Origin: Streptomyces nigra
Lineage (GTDB): Bacteria; Actinomycetota; Actinomycetes; Streptomycetales; Streptomycetaceae
Assembly (NCBI RefSeq): GCF_003074055.1
Contig: NZ_CP029043.1
Span: 496,001-560,000 of the forward strand
DNA: 64,000 nt
Reading direction: 5' to 3'
Positions 8,200-16,519 of the stretch are shown here, piece by piece. A program made the translations under genes and the position numbers. The notes beneath the pieces were generated by a model. The model was not told where the DNA came from. It made no database searches and saw only the letters and a program-made list of their open reading frames with translations. How positions within the stretch are numbered: position 1 is the stretch's first letter; each line of letters opens with the position of its first letter.

Positions 8200-9564
8200 A
8201 TGCCCCGCCCCCTGCGGGTAGCCATCGTCGGAGCCGGCCCCGCCGGGATCTACGCGGCCGACGCGCTGCTCAAGTCCGAGGTGGCCGCCGAACCCGGTGT
8301 GTCCATCGACCTGTTCGAGCGGATGCCCGCGCCCTTCGGACTGATCCGCTACGGCGTGGCCCCCGACCACCCGCGCATCAAGGGCATCGTCACGGCCCTG
8401 CACCAGGTGCTCGACAAGCCGCAGATCCGCCTCTTCGGCAACGTCGACTACCCGAACGACATCAGCCTGGACGACCTGCGGGCGTTCTACGACGCCGTGA
8501 TCTTCTCCACGGGCGCCACCGCCGACCGCGAGCTGCGCATACCGGGCATCGACCTCGACGGCTCGTACGGTGCCGCCGACTTCGTCTCCTGGTACGACGG
8601 ACACCCGGACGTGCCGCGCACCTGGCCGCTGGAGGCCGAGAAGGTCGCCGTCCTCGGCGTCGGCAACGTCGCGCTGGACGTGGCCCGCATCCTGGCCAAG
8701 ACGGCCGACGAGCTGCTGCCGACGGAGATCCCGCCGAACGTCCACGACGGTCTCAAGGCCAACCGGGCCAAGGAGATCCACGTCTTCGGCCGCCGCGGCC
8801 CGGCCCAGGCGAAGTTCTCGCCGATGGAGCTGCGCGAGCTGGACCACTCCCCCACCATCGAGGTCATCGTCGACCCCGAGGACATCGACTACGACGCGGG
8901 CTCCATCGAGACGCGGCGTGGCAACAAGCAGGCCGACATGGTCGCCAAGACGCTGGAGAACTGGGCGATCCGCGACGTCGGCGACCGGCCGCACAAGCTG
9001 TTCCTGCACTTCTTCGAGTCGCCCTCCGAGATCCTCGGCGAGGACGGCAGGGTCGTGGGCCTGCGCACCGAGCGCACCGCCCTCGACGGCACCGGCAACG
9101 TCAAGGGCACCGGCGAGTTCAAGGACTGGGACGTCACCGCGGTCTACCGCGCGGTCGGCTACCTCTCCGACAAGCTCCCCAAGCTGCCCTGGGACATCGA
9201 CTCGGGGACCGTCCCGGACAAGGGCGGCCGGGTCGTCCAGGAGTCCGGCGAGCACCTGCAGTCGACGTACGTCACCGGCTGGATCCGGCGTGGCCCGGTG
9301 GGCCTGATCGGCCACACCAAGGGCGACGCCAACGAGACGGTGGCGAACCTGCTGGACGACTTCGCCAACGGCCGTCTTCAGACGCCGGGCTCGCCCGAGC
9401 CGGAGGCCGTCGACGCGTTCCTGGCCGAGCGCGAGGTCCGCTTCACGACGTGGGAGGGCTGGTACAAGCTCGACGCCGCCGAGAAGGCGCTGGGCGAGCC
9501 CCAGGGCCGTGAGCGCGTGAAGATCGTCGAGCGTGAGGACATGCTGCGGGAGAGCGGCGCGTAA
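8200..9564 (+). CDS. fprA: ferredoxin-NADP reductase, FprA type
   Basis: A 454-residue flavoprotein of the adrenodoxin-reductase/FprA family that moves electrons between NADPH and ferredoxin, for example to supply P450s or iron metabolism. The FAD-binding dinucleotide motif GAGPAG is at residues 10-15, and the NADPH-binding GVGNVALDVAR lies near 152. FGRRGPAQAKFS and the C-terminal GWIRRGPVGLIGHTKGDA are family landmarks. ATG 8200 follows GAAGGGA at good spacing. It is a single-gene unit between an iron-box-like element and a terminator. No ferredoxin or P450 gene is adjacent, so its physiological partner cannot be named. Confidence 0.95.
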   Translation: MPRPLRVAIVGAGPAGIYAADALLKSEVAAEPGVSIDLFERMPAPFGLIRYGVAPDHPRIKGIVTALHQVLDKPQIRLFGNVDYPNDISLDDLRAFYDAVIFSTGATADRELRIPGIDLDGSYGAADFVSWYDGHPDVPRTWPLEAEKVAVLGVGNVALDVARILAKTADELLPTEIPPNVHDGLKANRAKEIHVFGRRGPAQAKFSPMELRELDHSPTIEVIVDPEDIDYDAGSIETRRGNKQADMVAKTLENWAIRDVGDRPHKLFLHFFESPSEILGEDGRVVGLRTERTALDGTGNVKGTGEFKDWDVTAVYRAVGYLSDKLPKLPWDIDSGTVPDKGGRVVQESGEHLQSTYVTGWIRRGPVGLIGHTKGDANETVANLLDDFANGRLQTPGSPEPEAVDAFLAEREVRFTTWEGWYKLDAAEKALGEPQGRERVKIVEREDMLRESGA

Positions 9565-9587
9565 GCGCGTCCGCGAGCAGCGCACGG

Positions 9588-9614
9588 AGGGCCGGGGCCG
9601 CCAACCCCGGCCCT
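9588..9614 (+). terminator. terminator hairpin after fprA
   Basis: AGGGCCGGGG (9588-9597) pairs exactly with CCCCGGCCCT (9605-9614) over a 7-base loop, 24 bases after the fprA stop. Confidence 0.75.
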
Positions 9615-9675
9615 TCGTCATGCCCGCACGGGAGACAGCCGCGCCCGGAAGGTGACCGTCTGTTAACTTCCGCTG

Positions 9676-10641
9676 ATGTTCTCGCTTCTGGAACCCCCCT
9701 TCCTGACCCGGCTCCGGGACGCGCGGCGCGTACTCGTGGCCGGTGCCGGCGGCGGCTTCGACGTCTATGCCGGACTGCCCCTCGCCCTGGCGCTGCGCAC
9801 GGCGGGCAAGGAGGTGCACCTCGCCAGCCTCTCCTTCTCGGACCTGTTCGGCCTGGACGACGGCGTGTGGGTCGACCTCGACGTCGCCGCCATACGCCCG
9901 GACACCGAGGCACGCGGCCACTACTTCCCCGAGCGGAGCCTCGCCCGCTGGCTCGCCGCGCACGACCTGCCCGCCACGGTGTACGCGTTCCCGCTGACCG
10001 GCGTACGGCCGCTGCGGGCCGCGTACCGGACGCTGCTGGACCACCTCGGCGGCGTCGACGCGGTGGTGCTGGTGGACGGCGGCACCGACATCCTGATGCG
10101 CGGCGACGAGCACGGGCTGGGCACCCCGGAGGAGGACATGGCCAGCCTGGCCGCGGTGGCCGGGCTCGACGAGGTCGCCGTACGGCTGGTGGCCTGCCTC
10201 GGCTTCGGCGTGGACGCCTATCACGGGGTCAGCCACGCCCTGGTGCTGGAGAACCTGGCGGCCCTGGACCGGGACGGCGGTTACCTCGGTGCGTTCTCCC
10301 TGCCGCGCGCCAGCGAGGAGGGGCGGCTGTTCCTGGACGCGGTGGAGTACGCGCGGCGGGAGACGCCGGAGTATCCGAGCATCGTCCAGGGCTCGGTCGC
10401 GGCGGCCGTGCGCGGCGAGTTCGGGGACGTGCGCTTCACCGAGCGCACCAAGGACAGCGAGCTGTTCGTCAATCCGCTCATGGCGCTGTATCTCTGCGTG
10501 GACGCGCCTGCCCTGGCCCGACGCAACCTCTATCTGGACCGCCTGGAGGACACGGCGCTGATGCGCCAGATCAGCACGCGTATCGAGGAGTTCCGGGACG
10601 GGCTCCCCCGCCAGCGGCCGCCTCGCGCCTACCCCCACTGA
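9676..10641 (+). CDS. DUF1152 family protein
   Basis: A 321-residue soluble protein of the DUF1152 family, conserved in bacteria and archaea but without an assigned activity. A glycine-rich nucleotide-binding-like loop (VLVAGAGGGFDVYAGLPLA) sits near residues 19-38, and LVDGGTDILMRGDEHGLGTP near residue 136 is a conserved acidic segment. There is no signal peptide or membrane helix. No Shine-Dalgarno precedes ATG 9676, but GTTAAC ends 8 bases upstream and could be the -10 of a leaderless transcript. It is monocistronic after the fprA terminator. Confidence 0.8.
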   Translation: MFSLLEPPFLTRLRDARRVLVAGAGGGFDVYAGLPLALALRTAGKEVHLASLSFSDLFGLDDGVWVDLDVAAIRPDTEARGHYFPERSLARWLAAHDLPATVYAFPLTGVRPLRAAYRTLLDHLGGVDAVVLVDGGTDILMRGDEHGLGTPEEDMASLAAVAGLDEVAVRLVACLGFGVDAYHGVSHALVLENLAALDRDGGYLGAFSLPRASEEGRLFLDAVEYARRETPEYPSIVQGSVAAAVRGEFGDVRFTERTKDSELFVNPLMALYLCVDAPALARRNLYLDRLEDTALMRQISTRIEEFRDGLPRQRPPRAYPH

Positions 10642-10743
10642 GGCTCCCGCGTCCCGCGTTCCGGGGAAGTGGTCGTCGCCGTCGGAGTGGCTGTATACAC
10701 TCCTGATCTTCACACAAGCTCCACACAGGGGGGAAGTTTCTCC

Positions 10744-11238
10744 ATGCGTATACGCACCATCGCCACAACCGCCGCCGCCGCCGGCGCCCTCGCGGCCCTG
10801 ACCGCCGCCCCGGCCCAGGCCGCCGAGTACTCGTCGGCGCTGAAGGTCCGCGGCATCCAGTACGACGCGCCCGGCCGCGACTCCAACGCCTGCGCCACCG
10901 GCAACACCGACGACGAGTACCTGACGATCAAGAACTACTCGTCGGGCTCCACGGTCAACCTCAAGGGCTATGTCGTGAAGGACAAGGCCGGCAACCGGTT
11001 CACCTTCACCGCCGACCACTACCTCCAGCCCGGTGACTACGTGAAGCTCCGGGGCGGCCGCGGCACCGACTCCGACGCGGGCAACGTCGTCTACCGCGAC
11101 AACTGCAACTTCATGTGGAACAACGACAAGGACACGATCTACCTGAAGAAGCCGTCGGGAGCGGGTGCCGACACCCACTCCTACACCAAGAGCCAGAACG
11201 ACCGGGACGGCAACGGGTACATCACGTACCACAACTGA
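10744..11238 (+). CDS. secreted lamin-tail-domain protein
   Basis: A 164-residue secreted protein. The first ~27 residues form a Sec signal peptide (MRIRTIATTAAAAGALAALTAA then an AQA cleavage site). The mature chain is a single lamin tail domain, an immunoglobulin-like fold: LKVRGIQYDAPGRDS, EYLTIKNYSSGSTVNLKGYVVKDK, and HYLQPGDYVKLRGGRG are typical strands. Two cysteines (in SNACATGN and DNCNFMW) could form a disulfide. Lamin tail domains in Streptomyces are extracellular and often attached to hydrolases; here the domain stands alone, so a binding or surface role is likely. ATG 10744 follows GGGGGAAG, and GTATAC at 10693 is a plausible -10 region. Confidence 0.85.
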   Translation: MRIRTIATTAAAAGALAALTAAPAQAAEYSSALKVRGIQYDAPGRDSNACATGNTDDEYLTIKNYSSGSTVNLKGYVVKDKAGNRFTFTADHYLQPGDYVKLRGGRGTDSDAGNVVYRDNCNFMWNNDKDTIYLKKPSGAGADTHSYTKSQNDRDGNGYITYHN

Positions 11239-11261
11239 CCGGACGCCGACCGGCCGGCGAG

Positions 11262-11296
11262 GGGACCCGTCCCGATGCGGATGGTGGACGGGTCCC
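11262..11296 (+). terminator. terminator hairpin after lamin-tail gene
   Basis: GGGACCCGTCC (11262-11272) pairs perfectly with GGACGGGTCCC (11286-11296), loop 13 bases, 24 bases after the stop. Confidence 0.75.
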
Positions 11297-11435
11297 GCTC
11301 ACCGAGCCATTGTCACGACGGTCCACGGCCCGGACCACGGGTGAGCGCCGGCGGGTCGGTGCGCACGACACACACCCCGTGTGCACCCCCCGCTCACCCG
11401 GTTCGCGCGCCCGGTGACGATACTGGGAGGAGCAC

Positions 11436-12611
11436 GTGCCCCCGGCCACAGATGGACTCATGCCCAGCTCCTCCCGCACCCGCCCCGTGACTCCCCCCAC
11501 CGTGTGGTCGGCCCGCGGCCGTCACGTCGGACCCGCCGCGCGGGACGACCTGCTGGGCGCCCTGACCCGGCACAAGGACGACGGAGCCCTCGACGACTTC
11601 CGCGAACGGCCCGGCCCCGAGGACGGCGACGCGACGGCCTTCGAGGCCCGCTGGCGGATCGCCGGCACCCCGACGACCGTCCGCGCCCGGCTGGCCCTGG
11701 AGACGAGCCGTGACGGCACGCACGCGTGGACGCTCGTCGCGGAGGCCGACGCCCCCTGGGACCCCCGCTGGCCGTCGCCGGCCACCCTGTTCTGGCCCGA
11801 GGGGCACGACACGCCCTGGGCCCGCGACGCCGCCACCGGCCTCCCCCTGCGCACCGTCAACCTCCTGCCCACGGACGACAAGGCCGTACGCCGGCTGCTG
11901 CGGGACGCCGTCCGCGACGGAGGAAGCATCCACGTCCTCGTCCACGAGGCCATGACCACCGACGAACGCGGCCGCACCCCGCTGGCCGGCATGCTGCCGC
12001 CCGGACTGCGCCACCGGGTCGTGGAGCACCGCGCTGTCCCCAGCCAGCTGCGCGTCGTCAACTACGCCCTGCGCGACCTCGGCCCGCAGCTGCCGCGCGG
12101 CGGTGCCGTCGTGCTCCCCGGGACCCCGGCCCCGGCCGGCTACGACCCGGACGACTTCACCGTCCGCACCGTCTTCCTCGACGGCACCGAGCCGGCCGAG
12201 CTCATCCACGCCGTCACCCGCTACGCGGCCCTGCCGCACGCCCTCCCGCCCGGCGCCGAGGACACCCTGACCGCACTGCGCGAGGACTGGAGCCTGCTCA
12301 CCGTGGAGGAGGAACTCGAGCGCGAGCGCGCACTCGTGAAGATGTACGCCGACGCGCTCGACGCGATGACGAAGTCGCGCGACCTGTACCGGGAGGCCGC
12401 CGAGGAGGCGCACGCCGCGCTGGCCGCCTTCCGGGAGACCGCCGACACGGTGGCCGCGCTGCCGCCCGCGCCGCCCGCCGACCCCGCCCCGTCCCCGCTG
12501 CAGCAGCTGACCCGCACCTTCGAGCGGCTCAAGTCCTCCGCCCGGGTCCGCCGGCAGGCCCCCGCTCCCGAGGAGACCGCCGAACGGCCCCGGGAGAACG
12601 CCGACCGCTGA
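11436..12611 (+). CDS. conserved hypothetical with C-terminal coiled coil
   Basis: A 391-residue soluble protein I do not recognise. GTG 11436 has an excellent GGGAGGAG Shine-Dalgarno, so the start is firm. The N-terminal ~280 residues look globular and mixed alpha/beta; residues ~290-340 (TVEEELERERALVKMYADAL onward) are a charged, heptad-rich coiled coil; the last ~50 residues are Pro/Ala/Arg-rich and probably disordered. There is no signal peptide, membrane helix or known catalytic motif. The coiled coil suggests oligomerisation or docking to a partner. It follows a terminator and has no same-strand gene close behind, so it is probably monocistronic. Confidence 0.75.
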   Translation: MPPATDGLMPSSSRTRPVTPPTVWSARGRHVGPAARDDLLGALTRHKDDGALDDFRERPGPEDGDATAFEARWRIAGTPTTVRARLALETSRDGTHAWTLVAEADAPWDPRWPSPATLFWPEGHDTPWARDAATGLPLRTVNLLPTDDKAVRRLLRDAVRDGGSIHVLVHEAMTTDERGRTPLAGMLPPGLRHRVVEHRAVPSQLRVVNYALRDLGPQLPRGGAVVLPGTPAPAGYDPDDFTVRTVFLDGTEPAELIHAVTRYAALPHALPPGAEDTLTALREDWSLLTVEEELERERALVKMYADALDAMTKSRDLYREAAEEAHAALAAFRETADTVAALPPAPPADPAPSPLQQLTRTFERLKSSARVRRQAPAPEETAERPRENADR

Positions 12612-12859
12612 CGGCGGGGCGTAGGGCCGCTGCGCCGGATGCCCCGGTGGGGCGTACGGCGGTCGGCGGAGGTGTTCCGGTGCGGCGCCGACCGGTTTCG
12701 CACGCCCGCCCGAGCAGGTGACCGGCCCGGTTCGCGCGTCTTCCGTCCTGACGGGTGACGTGATGCGGCCGGGTGACCCCCGTCATGCCATGTGCGGGGC
12801 GCGAGGGGGAATCCGACCTGCGGAGCGTGTGGCGTGCGCCACCGCCGGGAGGAGGGTCC

Positions 12860-13189
12860 GTGGAGCCGAGCACCCCGTGGATCGCCGTGGTGGCGGTCCT
12901 GGCCGTCGTCCTGTTCGTCGCGGCCTTCGCGGTCCTGACGCGTCTGGTGCGCACCCGGCGGGCGATGCGCCGCGCCGGGCTGCCGGCCGGCCCCCGCTGG
13001 GTCTTCTGGGGAGCCGTCCTCTACTTCGTCCTGCCCACCGACCTGATGCCCGATCCCGTGTATCTGGACGACATCGGCGTGCTCTTGCTGGCACTGCGCA
13101 CGCTGCGCCGTTCGCCCGGGTCGGGACGACGGACGCCGTTGGTCACGGAAAGTAAGGAAACCAACCACTCGTTCGATTCGTTTAAGTAA
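12860..13189 (+). CDS. DUF1232 (YkvA-like) small membrane protein
   Basis: A 109-residue protein from GTG 12860, preceded by GGAGGG. One long hydrophobic helix (WIAVVAVLAVVLFVAAFAVL, ~residues 7-26) is followed by basic residues and then the DUF1232 core, VFWGAVLYFVLPTDLMPDPVYLDDIGVLLLAL. The family function is unknown. The last ~14 codons (SKETNHSFDSFK region, 13148-13189) are clearly less GC-rich than the rest of the gene, and that stretch may double as promoter DNA for the graspetide genes that follow 83 bases later. Confidence 0.8.
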   Translation: MEPSTPWIAVVAVLAVVLFVAAFAVLTRLVRTRRAMRRAGLPAGPRWVFWGAVLYFVLPTDLMPDPVYLDDIGVLLLALRTLRRSPGSGRRTPLVTESKETNHSFDSFK

Positions 13190-13200
13190 GTGGATACCGC
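13150..13200 (+). promoter_or_regulatory. AT-rich candidate promoter for the graspetide genes
   Basis: The end of the DUF1232 gene and the next few bases are the lowest-GC stretch in this neighbourhood. GATACC at 13193-13198 could serve as a -10, with GTTCGA (13171-13176) as a poor -35 at 16-base spacing. The start of the precursor gene is 75 bases further on. This is a guess from composition and position. Confidence 0.35.
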
Positions 13201-13272
13201 AGGGCGTCGTCGGGCAGCGTGACGCGCTGGGTGGCCAGGCTCGATCGGAGCAGCACCTGTGAGGGAGAGACG

Positions 13273-13464
13273 ATGCAACCGTTCGCGCTCAACTACGCAC
13301 GACCGGCAGCGGAGTTGGAGATCACCGCTGTGTACGTCTACGACTCCGGTCTGCAGTTGAACGTGCTGCGTGACGGGCGCATAGCCGCCCGCGACCACGC
13401 GCTCTTGCGGGAGTTGGGCACCACGACGTCCACGGCGGGATCCAAGACCCACTTCGACGACTGA
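13273..13464 (+). CDS. tgmA: graspetide (ATP-grasp-modified RiPP) precursor peptide
   Basis: A 63-residue peptide that fits the putative ATP-grasp-target RiPP family found beside TgmB ligases in Streptomyces. The leader starts MQPFALNYARP, and PF.L.YARP is the family's leader hallmark. The C-terminal core, LGTTTSTAGSKTHFDD, is rich in Thr/Ser plus one Lys and ends in two Asp, which are the usual partners of the ester or amide side-chain crosslinks made by such ligases. ATG 13273 follows GAGGGAGAG; an in-frame GTG at 13219 lacks a good site. The ligase gene begins 16 bases after the stop. The product has not, to my knowledge, been defined for this sequence. Confidence 0.82.
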   Translation: MQPFALNYARPAAELEITAVYVYDSGLQLNVLRDGRIAARDHALLRELGTTTSTAGSKTHFDD

Positions 13465-13480
13465 ACGCAGGCCGCCGAAG

Positions 13481-14455
13481 ATGACCGTCTTGATTCTGAC
13501 CAACGAAGAGGACGTGACGGCGGACATGGTGGTCGTGCATCTGCACGCCACCGGTGTTCCGGTGGTCCGGCTCGATCCCGCCGACCTGACCGGCGGTGTC
13601 GCCCTGTCCGGCGAGTACGCGTACGGCGCCTTCCACGGGCATCTGTCGTCGGGTGGGCGGACGGTGGCCCTGAGCGGCCTGCGGTCGGTCTGGGTGCGCC
13701 GGCCGGGCAGCGCGGCGACGCGGGCCGCAGCGCCCTCGCCGTGGCTCACGGAGGAGGCCGGGCAGGCCCTCTACGGCATGTTGCGGGCCGGTGAACTGCG
13801 CTGGATGAACCATCCGGACGCGGCCCGCCGGGCCCGCTACAAGCCGTGGCAGCTGCGGCTCGCCCAGCGCTGCGGGCTGCCCGTCCCCGCCACGCTGATC
13901 ACGACCTTCCCGCAGGCCGCCCGGGAGTTCGCCGCGCGGCACCCGGATCTCGTGGTGAAGCCGGTGTCGGGCGCGCACCCGCAGGACCCGCCGCGCGCGG
14001 TGCCGACGAGCAGGGTGGCCCCGGACGCGGACTTCTCCGCCGTGGCGTTCGGGCCGACGCTGCTGCAGCGGCGGATCGTCAAGCGCGCCGACATCCGGCT
14101 GACCGCGGTCGGCGGGCGGCTGCTGGCGGCCCGTAAGCCGACCGGCGCCGACGCCGAGGTCGACGTCCGGTTCGCGAAGTCGGACAGCCCGTGGGAGCCC
14201 GTCGAGGTGCGGCCACGGGTCGCAGAAGCCGTCCAGTCCTACCTCCGGCAGGCCGGACTCGCCTACGGGGCCTTCGACTTCGCCGAGGACGCCGACGGGA
14301 TCTGGTGGTTCCTGGAGTGCAACCAGTCCGGCCAGTTCGGGTTCATCGAGGTGGACACCGGTCAGCCGATCGCCCGGACCATCGCCGAGTGGCTCGCCGC
14401 CCCGGCACCGGGGCGGTCCGCGCACACCGACGGCACCGACGCGACGATGGTCTGA
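13481..14455 (+). CDS. tgmB: graspetide-forming ATP-grasp ligase
   Basis: A 324-residue ATP-grasp enzyme of the RiPP-maturase (SAV_5884/TgmB, MdnC-related) family. It should activate Asp/Glu side chains of the TgmA core as acyl phosphates and join them to Thr/Ser hydroxyls or Lys amines. The N-terminal third is the pre-ATP-grasp domain; RYKPWQLRLAQRCGLPVPAT starts the leader-binding/central region near residue 123, LVVKPVSG near 157 carries an ATP-binding Lys, and WWFLECNQSGQFGFIE near 279 holds the metal-binding Glu and Asn. It is 16 bases behind the precursor gene. No protease, transporter or methyltransferase gene follows on the same strand, so export and leader removal must come from elsewhere. 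Confidence 0.88.
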   Translation: MTVLILTNEEDVTADMVVVHLHATGVPVVRLDPADLTGGVALSGEYAYGAFHGHLSSGGRTVALSGLRSVWVRRPGSAATRAAAPSPWLTEEAGQALYGMLRAGELRWMNHPDAARRARYKPWQLRLAQRCGLPVPATLITTFPQAAREFAARHPDLVVKPVSGAHPQDPPRAVPTSRVAPDADFSAVAFGPTLLQRRIVKRADIRLTAVGGRLLAARKPTGADAEVDVRFAKSDSPWEPVEVRPRVAEAVQSYLRQAGLAYGAFDFAEDADGIWWFLECNQSGQFGFIEVDTGQPIARTIAEWLAAPAPGRSAHTDGTDATMV

Positions 14456-14465
14456 CCGGCCGGGA

Positions 14466-14681
14466 TCAGAGCGGGGGCGGCCCCGGCGGAAGCGCGGCAC
14501 GCTGCCAGGCCGGGGCCGGCGCGGCCTGGCCCACGGACACCGGCGGGCGGGAGGGGGACCGGAGCGGCTCGAGGACGAACTCCAGGTCCCTGCTCACGCG
14601 TTCCGCCTCCCTGCGCACCTGCGTGGGGATGTCGCCGCGCTCCGCGATGAGCCGGTCGTAGATGGGGGAATCCTGGAACAC
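14466..14681 (-). CDS. small conserved Streptomyces protein
   Basis: A 71-residue protein starting at GTG 14681 (MFQDSPIYDRLIAERGDIPT). The first ~45 residues are helical and charged (QVRREAERVSRDLEFVLEPL); the tail is Pro/Ala-rich. I recall similar short proteins in other Streptomyces genomes but know no function. It runs convergently toward tgmB and stops 11 bases from it, so the two 3' ends are tightly packed. Whether it belongs to the graspetide locus cannot be told from the sequence. Confidence 0.65.
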   Translation of the reverse strand: MFQDSPIYDRLIAERGDIPTQVRREAERVSRDLEFVLEPLRSPSRPPVSVGQAAPAPAWQRAALPPGPPPL

Positions 14682-14817
14682 CCGTCGACGCGCCTTTCCT
14701 GTCGTGGCCCTGTGTGCATTTTGGGCACGGCTGTGAAGTCTAGGCGCCGACGCACACTGAAGTACGAATTCTGCCAGAGCGCTTGACGGGCGACGAACCG
14801 GTGCTATGCGTCGGGAC

Positions 14818-15279
14818 TCAGGCGCCCGTCGTGGAGCCCGGCCGGACGATCATCAGGACGGTGACGGTGGCCCACAGCAGGTTGAAGATCCCGGTGAACA
14901 TGGCGAGCCGGACCGTCGCGGGACGGTCGACGGTCCGTCCGGCGTCCAGGTCCTCCAGCAGTTCCTCCTGGCGGGGCAGGACGAACGCGACGAGAAGACC
15001 GGCGGCGGCCGCGGTCAGCGCGATCGACGCGATCAGCCAGCCGCTGCCGAGCACGCCCATGGCCAGCGCGGTGGCGAGACCGAGCAGGGGCACCGACACC
15101 CCGAGGGCGGCGTACGCCCGGCAGATGCGGTGCAGCAGCCGGACCGTGCCCACCTCGACCGCGCCGTCCGCCGCCGGGACGCGCCGCGCGGCGGGCGGGA
15201 ACATGCTGGCGGCCACGGTGACGGGTCCGACGGCCAGGATGGCGGCCAGGACGTGCAGGGTGAGCAGGAACTTCGTCAT
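14818..15279 (-). CDS. DUF2269-like integral membrane protein
   Basis: A 153-residue protein with four predicted membrane helices: ~5-25 (LTLHVLAAILAVGPVTVAAS), ~55-75, ~80-100 (WLIASIALTAAAAGLLVAFV) and ~125-145. It resembles the DUF2269 family of predicted integral membrane proteins, function unknown. ATG 15279 is used. It diverges from the GlxA-type regulator gene at 15472 across 191 bases, which suggests the regulator may control it. Confidence 0.75.
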   Translation of the reverse strand: MTKFLLTLHVLAAILAVGPVTVAASMFPPAARRVPAADGAVEVGTVRLLHRICRAYAALGVSVPLLGLATALAMGVLGSGWLIASIALTAAAAGLLVAFVLPRQEELLEDLDAGRTVDRPATVRLAMFTGIFNLLWATVTVLMIVRPGSTTGA

Positions 15280-15471
15280 GGGGAACGGGGTCCTCGGGGT
15301 GGGCGGCTGATGGCAGCGCCCACGCTAGAGATCGCCCCCGGCCGCGCACAGCGGCGGAAACGACAGGTACCCACGGGTTCCCGCCAATCGGCTGCACCTG
15401 CCGTTGTCCGAGTCCCATGGCATGCGACCAGGCTTTCCCCGTGTGGCGGGAACCCGCCTAGGGTGGCGTCC

Positions 15472-16446
15472 ATGCACACCGTGGCGATCCTGGTCCTCGA
15501 CGACGTGGTGCCGTTCGATCTGGCGGCGCCCTTCCAGCTGTTCAGCTGGGCCCGGCTGCCGGACGGACGCCGTCCCTACCGGGTGCGGCTGTGCGCCGAG
15601 CGGCCCGAGGTGCGGACGGAGGGCTTCGGCCTGCGGATCGACCGGGGTCTCGACGGGCTCGCGGACGCGGACACCGTCGTCGTGCCGGGCTGCGACCACT
15701 CCGGGCCGCCCTCGGACGCGGTCGTGGCGGCACTGCGCGAGGCGGCGCGGGCCGGCACCCGGATCGCCTCCGTGTGCACGGGCGCCTTCGTGCTGGCCGA
15801 GGCCGGGCTGCTGGACGGGTTGCGTGCGACCACCCACTGGATGGCCACCGACGAACTGGCCCGGCGCTTCCCCGCCGTGAAGGTGGAGCCCGACGTGCTC
15901 TACGTGGACAACGGCTCCGTCCTCACCTCGGCCGGGGCCGCCGCGGGGCTGGACATGTGCCTGCACATGATCCGCGGCGACCTGGGCTCGGCGGTGGCCG
16001 CGCACTGCGCCCGGATGTCCGTGGTCCCGCTCGAACGGGAGGGCGGGCAGGCGCAGTTCATCGTCCACGAGAACCCGCCGGTGCCCCGCGGTTCGGTCCT
16101 CGAACCGGTGCTGGAGTGGATCGAGGACAACCTGGCCGGTGAGGTGACCGTCGCCGCGATGGCGGAGCGCGTCGGCATGAGCGAACGCACCTTCGGCCGT
16201 CGCTTCCGTGAGCAGACCGGGACGACTCCGCTGCAATGGCTGCTGCGGGCGCGGGTGCGCAGGGCCCAGTACCTGCTGGAGAACAGCGACCACACGGTCG
16301 AACGCATCGCCCGGCAGGCCGGGTTCGGCTCGCCGACCGCGTTCCGCGAGCGCTTCCGCCGGGTGGTCGGCACCACGCCGTACGCGTATCGCTCCGCCTT
16401 TCAGGGAAGAACGGTCTCTCAGGCGTCTTCGGTAACGGTGGGATAA
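15472..16446 (+). CDS. GlxA-family transcriptional regulator (DJ-1/PfpI plus AraC HTH)
   Basis: A 324-residue regulator. Residues ~1-185 are a DJ-1/PfpI amidotransferase-like domain with the nucleophile-elbow cysteine in SVCTGAFVLAEAGLL, and residues ~215-315 are an AraC-type double helix-turn-helix (VTVAAMAERVGMSERTFGRR, then RIARQAGFGSPTAFRERFRR). Such proteins sense a small metabolite through the N-terminal domain and usually activate a neighbouring gene. TAGGGT ends 7 bases before ATG 15472 and no Shine-Dalgarno is present, so the transcript may be leaderless. The divergent DUF2269 gene is the first candidate target. Confidence 0.9.
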   Translation: MHTVAILVLDDVVPFDLAAPFQLFSWARLPDGRRPYRVRLCAERPEVRTEGFGLRIDRGLDGLADADTVVVPGCDHSGPPSDAVVAALREAARAGTRIASVCTGAFVLAEAGLLDGLRATTHWMATDELARRFPAVKVEPDVLYVDNGSVLTSAGAAAGLDMCLHMIRGDLGSAVAAHCARMSVVPLEREGGQAQFIVHENPPVPRGSVLEPVLEWIEDNLAGEVTVAAMAERVGMSERTFGRRFREQTGTTPLQWLLRARVRRAQYLLENSDHTVERIARQAGFGSPTAFRERFRRVVGTTPYAYRSAFQGRTVSQASSVTVG

Positions 16447-16519
16447 ATCACCCGAGTCCGAATGGCCCGCCGACAGTTGGGCAAGAGGTATCGATCCTCC
16501 CCCAAGGACGGTGAACGCC

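Noticed and set aside
13219..13272. N-terminal extension of the graspetide precursor from GTG 13219
   Set aside because: No Shine-Dalgarno, and the family leader begins at MQPF; ATG 13273 has GAGGGAGAG.
14806..15471. Long plus-strand frame preceding the GlxA-type regulator
   Set aside because: It overlaps the DUF2269 gene in antisense and reads as Arg/Gly/Asp-rich low-complexity sequence; the DJ-1 domain starts at ATG 15472.
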